Source: Pelodera strongyloides
Taxonomy: Eukaryota > Nematoda > Chromadorea > Rhabditida > Rhabditidae
Length of the DNA stretch: 64,000 bases
Assembly (NCBI GenBank): GCA_036852015.1
Contig: JAANDG010000552.1
Span: 34,276 to 98,275 of the forward strand
Reading direction: 5' to 3'
The position numbers were made by a program, and so were the translations under genes. Of this stretch, positions 36,601 through 47,489 are shown one piece after another (within the stretch, counting starts at the first letter, position 1; every line of letters starts with the position of its first letter). The notes beneath the pieces were generated by a model. That model ran no database searches. It saw nothing but the letters and a program-made list of their open reading frames with translations, and was not told the origin of the DNA.

Positions 36601-39600
36601 CGGGGCTGGTGCGTAGTCGTCAGCTGGAGCTGGGGCGGGTGTCGGGGCTGGAGCGTAGTCGTCAGCTGGAGCAGGGGCGGGCGCGGGTGCATAGCTGTCT
36701 CCCTCCTAAAACATTGTTTGGCCGTCGGTACTGGCATAATTTGTTCATTTGTTTTGGTACTCTGCTATTTATTGAGCCTAACAGCTCAACATATTGATGT
36801 TTTACCTGAATATCACCGTTCGCTTCGCTGTCACCAGTGCGAGCTGGGCATGGGCAGTAGGCGGCGTCATTACCGGGCATACCATCATCTCCAGGCTCTC
36901 CGTCCTGTAAAATAGGAGATAAGGATTCAGAATCGCAAGTTTTTGATAGCCAATATCAGATGACTCCAGACTAGTCCAGACGTACATTTTTCTATTTCTC
37001 TTACCTGTCCATCGTCACCAGGCTGTCCATCGTTTCCGGCGTTTCCTTGAGGTCCCTCAGGTCCATCCTGTCCGGGCTCACCAGGTTGACCGGGTGCTCC
37101 GGAATTACCGCGGGCTCCTGGGCGTCCAGGGCGTCCGGCTTTTCCTGGCATGGCAATGTATCTGAATATAGGACATTTTTCAATATTCTTTGAAAATCAA
37201 CAAAGAAATGATTAATTATGACGATTGGAATTACTTCTTACCGCTTTCCGTCATGTCCGGGCTGTCCGGGATGTCCGTCGGGTCCGGGGCTGCCGGCCTG
37301 TCCTTCACCTCCTTTCTCTCCACGGTGTCCAGGGCGTCCGTTACTGCCAGGGTGTCCAGGTCTTCCATCGTGACCAACAGTTCCAGGTTGGCCCGGAGCT
37401 CCAGCAGGTCCAGCGGGTCCTGGAGGTCCAGCAGGGCACTTGATGCATTCACGCTTGTCTTGTTCTCCCTTGTACTCACCGCTGGCACCTGGAGCACCAG
37501 GAGCTCCATCGGCACCACTGGGTCCACGCTGACCACGGCGTCCCTAGAGTGGAGTGGATTGCGTTGTAAACGTGGATTGTGAATAGAGCAAATCAGGATC
37601 CGTATGCCGTTAATGCATCAACTATACGTTTCACTCAAGTATCTACATTTACATTTGAATTTTCCTTCGAAGATTGTCTGAATCAATCCGGAGATGGTTC
37701 TCGAGTGTGATTTTGAGCACGATTATATGCCCTGTGTGCATACTGTTGCACTACTTCTAATACATGATATCACCGCGTACCGCGATGTGAAACTTCACGT
37801 ACCTTTGCTCCTGGTGGTCCCCTTGGGCAGTTGTTTGGTCCCTGAGCACAATTGCATGATTCTCCAGTAGAGCGTTTTCCGCGAAGACCGAAAACAGCGG
37901 CAACACCTCCGGAAGTTGCCTCCACTTGGATCAGATCAGTGTAGGCACCGTCGGCGTAGACCTGGAGAATTGGGGTTTGGGGTTTTCTTTTTGAGACCTT
38001 TTTTGCTTTGGATGTTTTGAGTTTATGGTTTATGCGTTTACTGAACTGAGTAATTTTCGCTTTACTGCCCGTTTCTCATTGGGAATGGGACTGGGAATAT
38101 GAGCGCGGAGTTGAGATCTATACCTATATGTAACTGTAGTTATGGTTGGAACAGTTACCTTGAACTCTGCGAACTCCTCGACAGCGTCATTGTAGAAGGT
38201 GTTGAGATCGTTGAACATAAACGCCAAAGAGATCACGGCACCAACGATGGTGACCGCGCTGACCACGGAGGCTACGTGCGCTAGGCTCATTCTAAATGGT
38301 GGTTATTTGAATCTGGGTGTTCGTGTTATTCTTTGCGATTCCTGCAGAAACGAACGTGAATTTTGTGTTTGACTGAGAACTGAGAATCATGTTATTAATC
38401 AGACTAGCGACCTATTTTTAAATTTAGTCGCAATTATGAATATGCTCTTTATGACGTTATGGTTATTACTAAATTACTATGAGTAGTGTACAAGCTTATT
38501 AAGAAGGCCCAAGATGCTACTAAAGATTGAATCATTGAAGTAAGCTGATGTTATTTGTCTTTTCTTCCGTGCTTATATACTGCTGGCAATTATGTCTCGG
38601 ATCTCATATGGAGGGTTTCTTATCGCTATAGATTGACTTTCGATTTCGTTACCGCTCCCCATGCGTATGTAAAAAGTAGCCCGAGGAAGCGAGTGCGCGA
38701 CCTGTGACCGTGCTTATTTGCTTATGCGTTAAGCATAACTGTTTAACGGACTGTTTAATTATGCAGAAAAAGAGAGCTTTACAGTGGCACATAGAGGAAG
38801 AGAGCGGGCGAGAGAGAGAGAGAGAGAAGGGCGAAAGAGAGAGAGTGTGAGAGAGAGAGGGTGAGTTCAACTTTCACTTTTACGATTTACGATAACAGGC
38901 CGATTAACCCCGTTTATGACAGTGCAAAGAAAATGAACTTGTCTTTTGCATTTGCTACCTGTGAAGGTTTATGGCATAACTAGAACTTGGGCAGTGTCCG
39001 TCTTGGCCGATGTTTCATTGGTTTTGTGTAATTCAACATGGCGTATTGTGCGTCATATACATTTTGAAAGAAATCTAGTTCTTGAAAAGGTACTCGTACT
39101 ACGTATCACTCGTACTCTATGTATAGTTTTAGTTATCTGCGTCTTATTCTCGTCGTCACTTTTATAGCTTACTACTTACTACTACTTGATACATCCATAA
39201 ATCCCATAAAGTCTAGTATTTGTTCTTTTCTCTGTAATATGTGTCTTTATGCGTGCCGAGACCAACGATGTGTTCCAATTTGGCAGACCCACCGACCCGA
39301 GTTTTCCATGAACACGGAATATAAAGTTGCACAGTGCACTTTATATTACGAAATCATTATACTATCTACTATCATATAAATTGTTACGGTTGCTCAACTT
39401 TCTGGGTCCTACTGTATCGGAATGTTTCTAGGTCATCATAAGTCTGAACCCCATGGTTATTTTTTACTCTGAGGCAGCTTGCAGCTAAATTATTTAGGGT
39501 AGGGTTTGTTCAAGTTCATTCTTTTTCTATATTTTTAGTATAATAAGATCTTTGCAGCCTTGGATCGAGCGACAGATCAATGCGTGTTCTATCCCTGTAC

Positions 39601-41839
39601 ACGGTGCAATGGTCGATGTTTTGGAGAAGTTTGCTTTCTCGGCTGAAAGTGTGGAAAACAGGCTGGGAACTAGTTATGTGGAGGTGAGGTTGGATCTTAG
39701 AAGTAGAAGTATACTGCTACTTATAATTAATCAAAGTTTAATTATTTATTTCCTCCGACCTCCGAACCTTGTGTGGACGTGAAAATTCTGAAATTTTTGG
39801 TATGAACACTGGGCACTAGTGTCTTAATTCAGAGTGTTGTGGTGAGATTGTAATTCCAACCAAAAGAAAACAAAGTGTGTGTTTAGCACATTTTGTTTAG
39901 CACGCTTTGTTTTATTTTTGTTGGAATTACAAGCTCATCACAACACTCTGAACTATCTACACCGTTCCAACTTCCATAAAGCGTGCATCTGTACCTGTAC
40001 AACTAGTTTCTTAGTTGACATGTGACACCGTCTGTCTTGTAGCCGTCTATCAGAGGCATTGAGTGCACATAATGAAGGATTGCATCAATTGTATGTTGTT
40101 GAGTGCTTAATTTTTAAGTTTAAAACTGTTTGTGTGCTGTATTTTGTATTCTGCTATTCCGAATCAGTAATTGATTGATGTGAAGAGTAAAAGTGAATGA
40201 TTTGATGTCTGTATAAAGATGTAGAGATGCGCGCTCCATGGAAGTTGGAATCGTGTAGACATGCTAAACGCACTGTTTTCTTGGTTGGGATAAACAAAAC
40301 AAGCTCACCACAACATTTGTAAAGATGTACTTCACTTTAGGAGACATTCAACGGTCCTCTGCTAGACGAAGACCGTTTGGTGAGGCGGGTTCTCGTACTC
40401 GGATATTTACTTGCGTTCAGAAGTAAATATATCCATTCGGGTCGGAAGCTGACGGAAATTCCCTTTGGTACGACTTTTTGAGCGTTTTATAACTTGTTTT
40501 TTTTTTATGCGTGACACTGTTACATGGTTCAGAACTATGCAATTCATGTATGTAGGATTTTTTGGCTGTCGTGGTGAATTACGCACATTCGTTGAAATTA
40601 GCTCAGTTTGGGCAGATCTTTTTGTATTTGTATCATTTCTGTCATATATAGCGATTATTCTTAATGTTTGTACATTTCTTTGTAATGGTGAGGTGAGACA
40701 ATTATTCATTTATCGCTTTTTTAGAATCTACGTATCGAACACTGCCGTTGCGCTACTTTTTGAGTCTTGTGGAGAGTCGACATGCCGACTTTGAGAAGAT
40801 TCGTGTCTTAGTGGTTAGTTTTGTTTTTCCAGTGTTATTATTTTAGAAATCGAAAATCACAAAATTACCTGTTTGTTAATTGTTAATTGAGTTTAACTGT
40901 CTGGATAGCTTTAGTTTACAAACGATGTTCTGTATTTGGAGTTTGGAATAAAAATCGACGAGTCGACGAGCCTTTAAAGCGAAATGCTAGCCCCTTTGGA
41001 AAATTTGCATATGATAAGCAAATCCTATGTATCCTATGCTAATTTTGTACGATTACCGTGGACGATCGCACAAAATTAGCATAGGATACCTAGGATTTGC
41101 TTACCATATGCAAATTTTCCAAAGGGGCTAGCATTTCGCTTTAACATGCATATGCTTTTTTCTGTAACATATTAATTATAGAAACTGACTACGCTCATAG
41201 TTACTCATAATTACTATTTTAAGACTCGACATGCGATTGAAATGTTCCCGTACATGTTACCGACGACTGAAAGTGTTAAGTTGGCTGGTTACAGTGGAAA
41301 GTTGAAGGTGTCGCTGTCTACCGAAGAGGTTAGTTTTATTTATTTCGACTATTTTTGGATGCGTTTTTAGGTAATTATGAAATTATGAGTGACATGAGTG
41401 TCTGTACAAGGGACAAGGACATTCCTTTAATACTCATTTTCACCTTATTTAAGTTAATACCGTAATCCTTATCGTTCGGATAGGGGCTTTGTTAGTTCCT
41501 TGCCTAGTTTTCTACTGCATAATATACGTTCCTTTGCTAGGTGCTGCACAAAACTTGGGGCAAACAATTGACCATTTTGCTTATTTAGTGTCGCTCATCT
41601 TATGTAGTATTATTTGTGAATTATTTTGGAAGTTTCGTTTTAGGCGTCTGCTGTGCTTTGTGGGCGTGATACAATTGCTGCGCAAAACTTGGCGCAAACG
41701 ATTGAATACGCACCATTATCGGATTTGGTGGGTAGTTTACACTTTATGCTGAGTTTAAGTATGATTATCATGCCACTGACTTAAATAAAGTTTTTGTAAC
41801 GTGGTCACGTTTCTTTCCCTAAACTTTTTTTTCTTCAGT

Positions 41840-41877
<38 letters not shown>

Positions 41878-42585
41878 TTTTTTTTTTTTTTTTTTTTTTT
41901 TTTGGTTTTTTGGGGGCTTTGGTTTCATATTCATTTCTTGATTTAGGTTCGATTACTTCCTTCGGTAGTATCGGCAACGTGCACATGCTTTCCAAGCACA
42001 TCGAAAGAAGAGCGTATGTTTTAATCCAGTTCCATATTTAGAACTTAGACCCGAACTTGATACTTCTAAACGGTTCTTCTATGTTGTAGTATTTAAACTT
42101 AGTTGTTTATCCTTGAATGGAAATTTTTGACCCTTTTTGCACAGTATTTTGCGAGCACACAAAAATGGAGCTAGCAATATGAGTTCACAACGGTATTGTA
42201 TTAGTATTGAATATTGTATTAGCGGTATTGTGTCAGTATTGTGGTGTTGTAGTCAGTGCAGTTGCCTTGTTCGGATTCGATTTCCGCTTCCGCGGATACA
42301 TTTGATTTAACCTGGTGCCTGGTGCTGTTTATATTTATCGTTTACTTTATAGCGTCCTCCACAGTTGTCTACTCGCAGCCGTTGATCGATGCTGTTGGAC
42401 GATTGTGGCTGAAACTTGAAGCTGCGGTGCCCAGGTTATTGGTTGAGGTAAGGGGAAATACGTGGGGTAGAATCAGTCAGTAGATAAGAATCCACGCGAT
42501 GTTGTCCTGTATTACGTGCTTGGGTTCGAGTTCGATGGCAATGGCAGCATTTCGAATGTAACGTGAATCCTGACTAAGAGACACG

Positions 42586-42664
<79 letters not shown>

Positions 42665-45600
42665 CACACACACACACACACGACACACCCACGTTGTGTA
42701 ATAGAATAATAGTGTTCTTTCAATTTTGTCGCTCCCTGACCCCTGCATTGTTGAACATGGAACATTTAGCTTTCCGTTTTCAGCAAACGATTATCGCTTG
42801 GTTGAAAGGGTCACCGAACGTGTCGTGCACTATCAGCCAACTCTACGAACAGCCATGTCTTTTGTTTGCTGCGGATTCGAGGTGAGAAGATACTTTGTTG
42901 AATTTGAATTATTATTCCAGTCGTGGTAATTCGGTAGGTACCTAGATGAATTAAATGGCTGAAAGTAGTGAAATCATGTTTGTTTGATTGTTTGTTGCAG
43001 CGTCTGTTACGCCTTTCTTTTTTGTATGTGTTTGGAATTGAAGGGATCCAAATGTTATCAAATAGAAATGCAACGCATCCCTTATATTTTTTGAGACTGC
43101 AACTTTTTTTTTTTGAAAATAGCAAGAAATATAATCACCATGAGACTAATCAAGCTAATCACGTTCGCACTAATTATAATTAGGCGTAGCTATAATTCTA
43201 ATTCCAGAGTTTTTGCTTCGCCTGCACATTTTGCCTGTTTCTTGCGCATCCTGGCGTTCTTTTTGGATGCTTCTCGTACTGAAGCGGTGTTGAGTACAAA
43301 AGCGGCGAATGTGAAACAACACATGAGGTATGTGAACCTTTATTTCAAATTTCAAAGATTTAGGAAAATACAGCACAGCTATATCACCAGTGGCAAGGGG
43401 CATTCATACGACAGTTCAGTTTTGTTGTATTTTAGGCGCTATTTTTAGCGGTAGAATACAGGGTTGTTAGCAAACAATATAATGGATTGTTAGCAAACAG
43501 CAAACATTTGCCCGGAGTCCATATAGAGTAATTTGATTCTTATGGAAGTTTTATAACATCCTTGGTATGATCGCGTGATTAATATTTGCGGGACAGCGGT
43601 GCTATCTATATAATCGAATATCTCAGAATTACAATAATAATAATAATATTATAATATTTTCCCGTATTATCATATTTTAGTCCGACTCGCGCAGAAGAGC
43701 GTGACATGTTGTGTCAGGTACTGGACCACACACAACGCACATTGGCAGTGCAGGCAATGATAGAAATCTGTGACGAAAAGAGGAACAAGCATGGTTAGTT
43801 GCGTGCGTGTGTGTGTGGGTGTGTGTGTGTTGTATGTGTGTGTGTTGTATGTGTGTGTTGTATGTGAAGTAGCCGTGCTTATCAGTAGGTTACGGTGAAT
43901 ATAGCTGGTTGAGTTCAAATGCACCCATGTATTGGGTACTTTGACAATCGAAAGTACACCAGGACCCGGGAAAGTGGAGTGTTTGCACCCCCCCCCTTTA
44001 TAGTTCCCCTTTCATGTTTTGTAACTTCCATGGCGACATACGTATGTGACCTTAATATGCCTTCGCTTGATACGGATGCCAGTGATTAAAAAAAATAGTT
44101 GTTTTTATTTAAACTTGCTAAACTTGAACCTTTTAAGTTGGACCCGGCGCTCGTCTAGAGGCGATTCGCACCCTGGCATTCGACCATATTCATTCAATGT
44201 TTATTGAAGACCCCGGTCTATTAAGGATGGTCCTTTTTGAGGTGAGAACAAATCTTTAAAGTTAAAGCGATATGGCATGTGTTTTTGAGACATAATCTGG
44301 ATGACCGCAATATTATATGTTAATTGTGTAGCTTTCTTCTATGCATTTCGGTACTGATTGAAACGTATAATACACATATGGTTGTCCTATAGTTACTGGT
44401 TTCCGCATTTAAAGCGACATACCGGCCGGTTTTTGAAACTCATTGCGTAGATCTGCTTTCTTATGCAGAATATGCGAATGAGCAAAAATTATAATAGAAA
44501 CTAGACCCCAATTAGACCCCACGTTGCATAAATGCATAGGAATGCAAGTATTCGAGATGCGTTTCAAAAACCGGCTGGTATTTCGCTTTAAATTCCTCTG
44601 CGATTGTACTATCTAGTAACTAACAAATAACAATTCAGGAACTTAGAGTCATAATGTGTTAATGTAGCTTGCAATTCAATCTGTTTCAGTAAACTAGCAA
44701 ACGAGTCGTGCTGTCGTTTTCTTTGTCATTGATGTGAAACATTCTGTATTGAAAGTCTGTTGAAACGAAATTCATTTTTGTGAGCTTTGTGCGTATTTCA
44801 GACATTCCCCTTGCATATGGTACATACTTTTGTGGATATGGTACCATCGGTTCACATTTCACAAGTTTACATACAGGTTGGTGGTATTAGTATTAGCTAG
44901 TTTTTTTTTAATTTGACCATTTTCATTTCGCTCGAAACTCACTTCATGAAAACTAGAGCTTTGCAAAAAGACTACAACTTTTCCTTTGTTTTTACTATTT
45001 TACGTTCTGTCTTCATTGGTACTTGTTTGAACTTTCGCTCGGGAGTTTGTAATCAATTTCGTGGAGTATGAATAAAGTAGATTTTACGGAGTTAGTGGAT
45101 TATAATAATTGCTAATAATTCGTACTTATCGATTGAGCAATTTGTAATTTGTACAGTAAGCTCCGGTTTCAGGAAATGTTCTCGCTTCCGGATTTGAAGA
45201 GACGAATGTTTGCCGTGTACCTTGTTGTGGAATTATTTAAGAAGGTTTGTTTGTAATTTCTGTACAAATATGTTTTTGAGAGTTTTTGTTGTGTGTGGGA
45301 CGCGCTTGTTAGGGTTTGAAGTTTGAAACTTCGAAAACTAACTAGCTTTATCTCTATCATTGTCTTACTATCTTTATCATTCGCCGTCTCTAATAAGTTT
45401 CCCCGAAGTTTCCTGACTATAATTGACTATATTTATGACTATAATTGACTATACTATAATTGACCTATGTCCCGTTTCAAATGTCCAATCCTTCATTTAA
45501 AGCAGTATAACAACCGGTTATTGAAACGTATGAATGCTGGATGATGTATGACCTATGACCTATGTGAGTATGCAAGTAATTGCGCGCTACTGTACAATTT

Positions 45601-46777
45601 GTTCATCTATTTGTATACATTTGCATACAACATGTGAGGAATGCAGTTGTCCTCCGTACGTTCCAAAGACCAGCCGTTGTACCGATTTAAAAAAACGCAT
45701 ATATTTTCAGTACCGTGTTATTTCCACCTTCCCAATTGTGCAGTTAATGGTGAATGCGGTGAATACGATCGTACAACGCGCCGATTGTGTACAGGCGCTG
45801 GTGCTTATGGACAAGGTGGTACCAGTTCTGGCGGATATAGCTAAGGTAATAGTTATTTGTTGGCGTGCTGCTGGAGGGAGGCCGTCATTTTGAACAGATA
45901 GATGACAAAATCAGAGATTCTTGCGACCCCCAATATACAATTCAAAAACACGTATCGAAGTGTTATATTCGACCGGTTTCGCAATTAAGTTGAGTGGTTT
46001 GTGGTTGCATATATAAACTACAAAAAAGTAGCTAATTAATGTCAAGAAGATGAAAAAAGAACTTTTAAGGTAATGGTTGTCAATCATATTTATAATGCTA
46101 ATTTGTTAACCAACTTATTATTAGCTTTCCCTTGAAACATTTGAATGTTCTTTTGAACAATTGAAAAAGATGGAAACATTAATGAAAACTTGAAATTTTT
46201 TTTTTGCTTTGGAAATATCATTTTTAACATTTTAATATTCATTTATTTGCAGGTTTATCCCGATCTTGCCGAACCAATTTCTGTGGTATTCTCACAGGTT
46301 TGTATTGAAGTTCATAGGTGTATGATTATGAATTATGCTCTTTTTGCGTAATCTCATACCGTATATTGCGTAGAAAACAGAAAACACACTGACGCACGCA
46401 ATGCACTGTTACAGTATAAGAAAACACAACTTTTTGGTCGATTACTTCAAAAGTCCAATTAAGTGGTTGCATATATTAATTACAAAAATAGTAGGCAATT
46501 AGCCGTGTCAAGGAGGTGGAAAAGGAACTTGAGTTGTTTATGTCGTTTTGGAAATAAGACACATGGTTTTTTTGCAGTTTCAGATAATCAGATTTAATAA
46601 AAAAATATTCAGAATTAATAAATGAGGCTTTACTAATGACTGTTTTAGGTAACAGGAATGGCGGAAACTCGGCTGGCCATGAATTCGCACTGTCTTGTTT
46701 CGAAGAAAACTCTGGAAAGAAGACTGATTACTTCAATAACTAAGGAATTAGCAGGATTGAAAATGTCTATTGTTTGA
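30641..46777 (+). CDS. INTS2: Integrator complex subunit 2, at least 31 exons
   Basis: Core subunit of the nuclear Integrator complex, which cleaves nascent snRNA and other RNAs. Exons: 30641-30805, 30974-31079, 31424-31540, 31720-31764, 31898-32061, (unresolved 32062-32669), 32670-32753, 32863-32957, 33063-33134, 33444-33561, 33858-33922, 34224-34315, 34506-34600, 34982-35087, 35660-35760, 39558-39688, 40043-40094, 40341-40467, 40725-40813, 41224-41328, 41644-41727, 41947-42013, 42353-42447, 42784-42881, 43208-43327, 43681-43793, 44138-44241, 44802-44876, 45173-45244, 45711-45845, 46253-46297, 46649-46777. About 1,020 residues resolved (human about 1,200). Family-like stretches: SGLLPVQWILELI, PWIERQI, AVGRLWLKLEAAVP, MFIEDPGLLRMVLF, MVPSVHISQVYI, and a C-terminus ending in MSIV. 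Start: ATG four bases after TTTTCAG. One to two exons around 32180-32390 remain uncertain. Confidence 0.93.
33941..34074. mobile_element. Family A MITE, internally deleted
   Basis: Left end TTAAAGCGAAATACCGGCCG is intact; the right arm is rearranged and ends GTTCGCTTTTAA. In an INTS2 intron, 19 bases after the exon ending at 33922. Confidence 0.85.
34648..34700 (+). pseudogene. Dead duplicate of an INTS2 exon start
   Basis: TTCTTCAG plus GCGGCCGAGAGGACCATTCT repeats the acceptor and first part of the INTS2 exon at 34506-34600, about 148 bp downstream. The copy then diverges, with a small insertion, and reaches an in-frame TGA after about 15 codons. A partial tandem exon duplication; splicing to it would truncate the protein. 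Confidence 0.85.
35262..35493. mobile_element. Family C inverted-repeat element in INTS2 intron
   Basis: Second copy of the element at 28624-28854: GCATAAACTCGG on the left, TTTTCCCGATGAGTTTTATA and CCCTGAT on the right. Confidence 0.8.
35498..35652. mobile_element. Inverted-repeat element abutting an INTS2 acceptor
   Basis: Left arm ATTAGCCCGTATTATCGGGT then CGACGGAAACGTTCGGGA; right arm TCCCGAACGGAAC..CCCGTCGACCCGAGAATA then CGGGCTATTG. The right end lies seven bases before the exon at 35660. Confidence 0.85.
36253..38290 (-). CDS. Cuticle collagen, nested in an INTS2 intron
   Basis: Secreted structural collagen of the nematode cuticle, 433 residues, six exons: 38290-38159, 37961-37803, 37543-37242, 37161-37005, 36904-36806, 36705-36253; all phases agree. 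N-terminal nematode cuticle collagen domain with one membrane-like anchor (residues about 8-26, VASVVSAVTIVGAVISLAF), then LRGKRS, a furin-like cleavage site. A cysteine pair (CNC), then Gly-X-Y repeats interrupted by KRECIKC, then CPCP. The last exon encodes an unusual tail of about 100 residues made of Pro-Ala runs spaced by DDYAP, ending in a basic stretch (YRQRRGPARRFYNLRAIVAN). The ATG follows CATTTAG by one base, probably a trans-splice acceptor. It is transcribed opposite to INTS2, inside the 3.8-kb intron 35761-39557. Which C. elegans col gene it matches cannot be told by eye. Confidence 0.95.
38645..39557. other. Rest of the large INTS2 intron
   Basis: A GA-rich patch (about 38800-38870) upstream of the collagen gene is a plausible part of its promoter. 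No other gene recognised. Confidence 0.45.
39833..39955. mobile_element. Family G palindrome in INTS2 intron
   Basis: ATTCAGAGTGTTGTGGTGAG and TTGTAATTCCAAC on the left, exactly inverted on the right (GTTGGAATTACAAGCTCATC and ACAACACTCTGAA), with TTTAGCACA words in the loop. A partial copy follows at 40230-40318. Confidence 0.85.
40974..41144. mobile_element. Family B palindromic MITE in INTS2 intron
   Basis: TTAA-bounded 171-bp near-perfect palindrome, ending 79 bases before the exon at 41224. Confidence 0.95.
41530..41600 (+). pseudogene. Decayed duplicate of an INTS2 exon segment
   Basis: GCTGCACAAAACTTGGGGCA..CAATTGA resembles GCTGCGCAAAACTTGGCGCA..CGATTGA in the INTS2 exon at 41644-41727. 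The copy lies in the preceding intron, at a distance of about 130 bp, and has no usable splice context. Confidence 0.65.
41826..41903. repeat. Long poly(T) tract
   Basis: About 65 T with rare interruptions, shortly upstream of the INTS2 exon at 41947. Confidence 0.95.
42586..42681. repeat. (CA)n microsatellite
   Basis: About 45 CA units in an INTS2 intron. The Val-Cys-rich minus-strand ORFs here are artefacts of this repeat. Confidence 0.95.
44409..44591. mobile_element. Family A MITE in INTS2 intron
   Basis: TTAA-bounded, with ACCGGCCGGTTTTTGAAACT on the left and TTTCAAAAACCGGCTGGTAT on the right; the centre is diverged. Confidence 0.9.
45497..45690. mobile_element. Decayed family A-like MITE
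   Basis: TTAAAGCAGTATAACAACCGG on the left and CAGCCGTTGTACCGATTTAA on the right keep the terminal pattern; the centre is strongly diverged. Ends 20 bases before the INTS2 exon at 45711. Confidence 0.65.
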
Positions 46778-46849
46778 GCTTGAAAAAAATGTATTATTTA
46801 GAACTTGTAGGTATCAATCAGTTTGTAATTGTGTAATATTGTTTATTAA

Positions 46850-47053
46850 AGCTCGATGTGAATGTTGGGGTACTCGATGTGTTTCATATACCGGCCGGTA
46901 TTTGAAACACATCGAGTACCCCAACATTCTTATGCAGCTTATGCAAATGAAAATAAATTAGAATAAAAAATCGAGCTAAATTCGAGCAACTTTGCATAAA
47001 TGCATAGGAATTCAAGTACTTCAGATGCGTTTCATAAACCGGCCGGTATTTAG
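46850..47053. mobile_element. Family A MITE compound, 3' of INTS2
   Basis: An intact element (from about 46889) preceded by an inverted partial copy, making a perfect palindrome around CCGGCCGG (GTTGGGGTACTCGATGTG and its complement). It starts about 75 bases after the INTS2 stop codon, so it probably lies in or at the end of the 3' UTR. Confidence 0.85.
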
Positions 47054-47236
47054 CTGTCTCATCAGTGTGTTATGTTTCTAAATATTTACGGTGGTCTCCG
47101 TCTCCAGCTTACGAGTATTTGTTTATAATTTTATTTATGAAAGTTTGTTGGTTGTTGAGTGAGGAATAAATCTTTCTTTGATTGTTCAGTTCACAAGGGC
47201 GTGGATCACTTGAAGAGAGTGAACTTGGCAAAAATC

Positions 47237-47487
47237 TTAATGGGGTTTCCAAGTATGCCAAAACCTGTGCGTTTTCCTTCCAAGTATCAATTGCAAAATA
47301 GTGTGCCAATCTACCGTAATTTTTGACACATACGCACTATAGAAAATCCGCCATAAAAGCCATTTTTTTGTCGAACAATGGCGATCGGTCGTAAAAACTG
47401 CCTGTAGATATTCTCGCGTAGTGCCAAGATACGGTAAATTTTTCGATACTTGGAAGGAAAATCGACCATACTTGGAAACCCCATGAT
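47237..47487. mobile_element. Family F inverted-repeat element
   Basis: Terminal repeat TGGGGTTTCCAAGTATG and its inverted copy CATACTTGGAAACCCCA are exact. Overlapping minus-strand ORFs are repeat shadows. Confidence 0.9.
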
Positions 47488-47489
47488 GC

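Noticed and set aside
36235..36915. 226-residue plus-strand ORF (and the 137-, 162- and 130-residue ORFs around it)
   Set aside because: These are shadow frames of the collagen's low-complexity Pro-Ala exon and its neighbours; the minus-strand collagen model explains the sequence with consistent splice phases.
41819..42041. Lys-rich and Phe-rich ORFs
   Set aside because: Translations of the poly(T) tract.
42477..42765. Val-Cys repeat ORFs
   Set aside because: Pure translation artefacts of the CA microsatellite.
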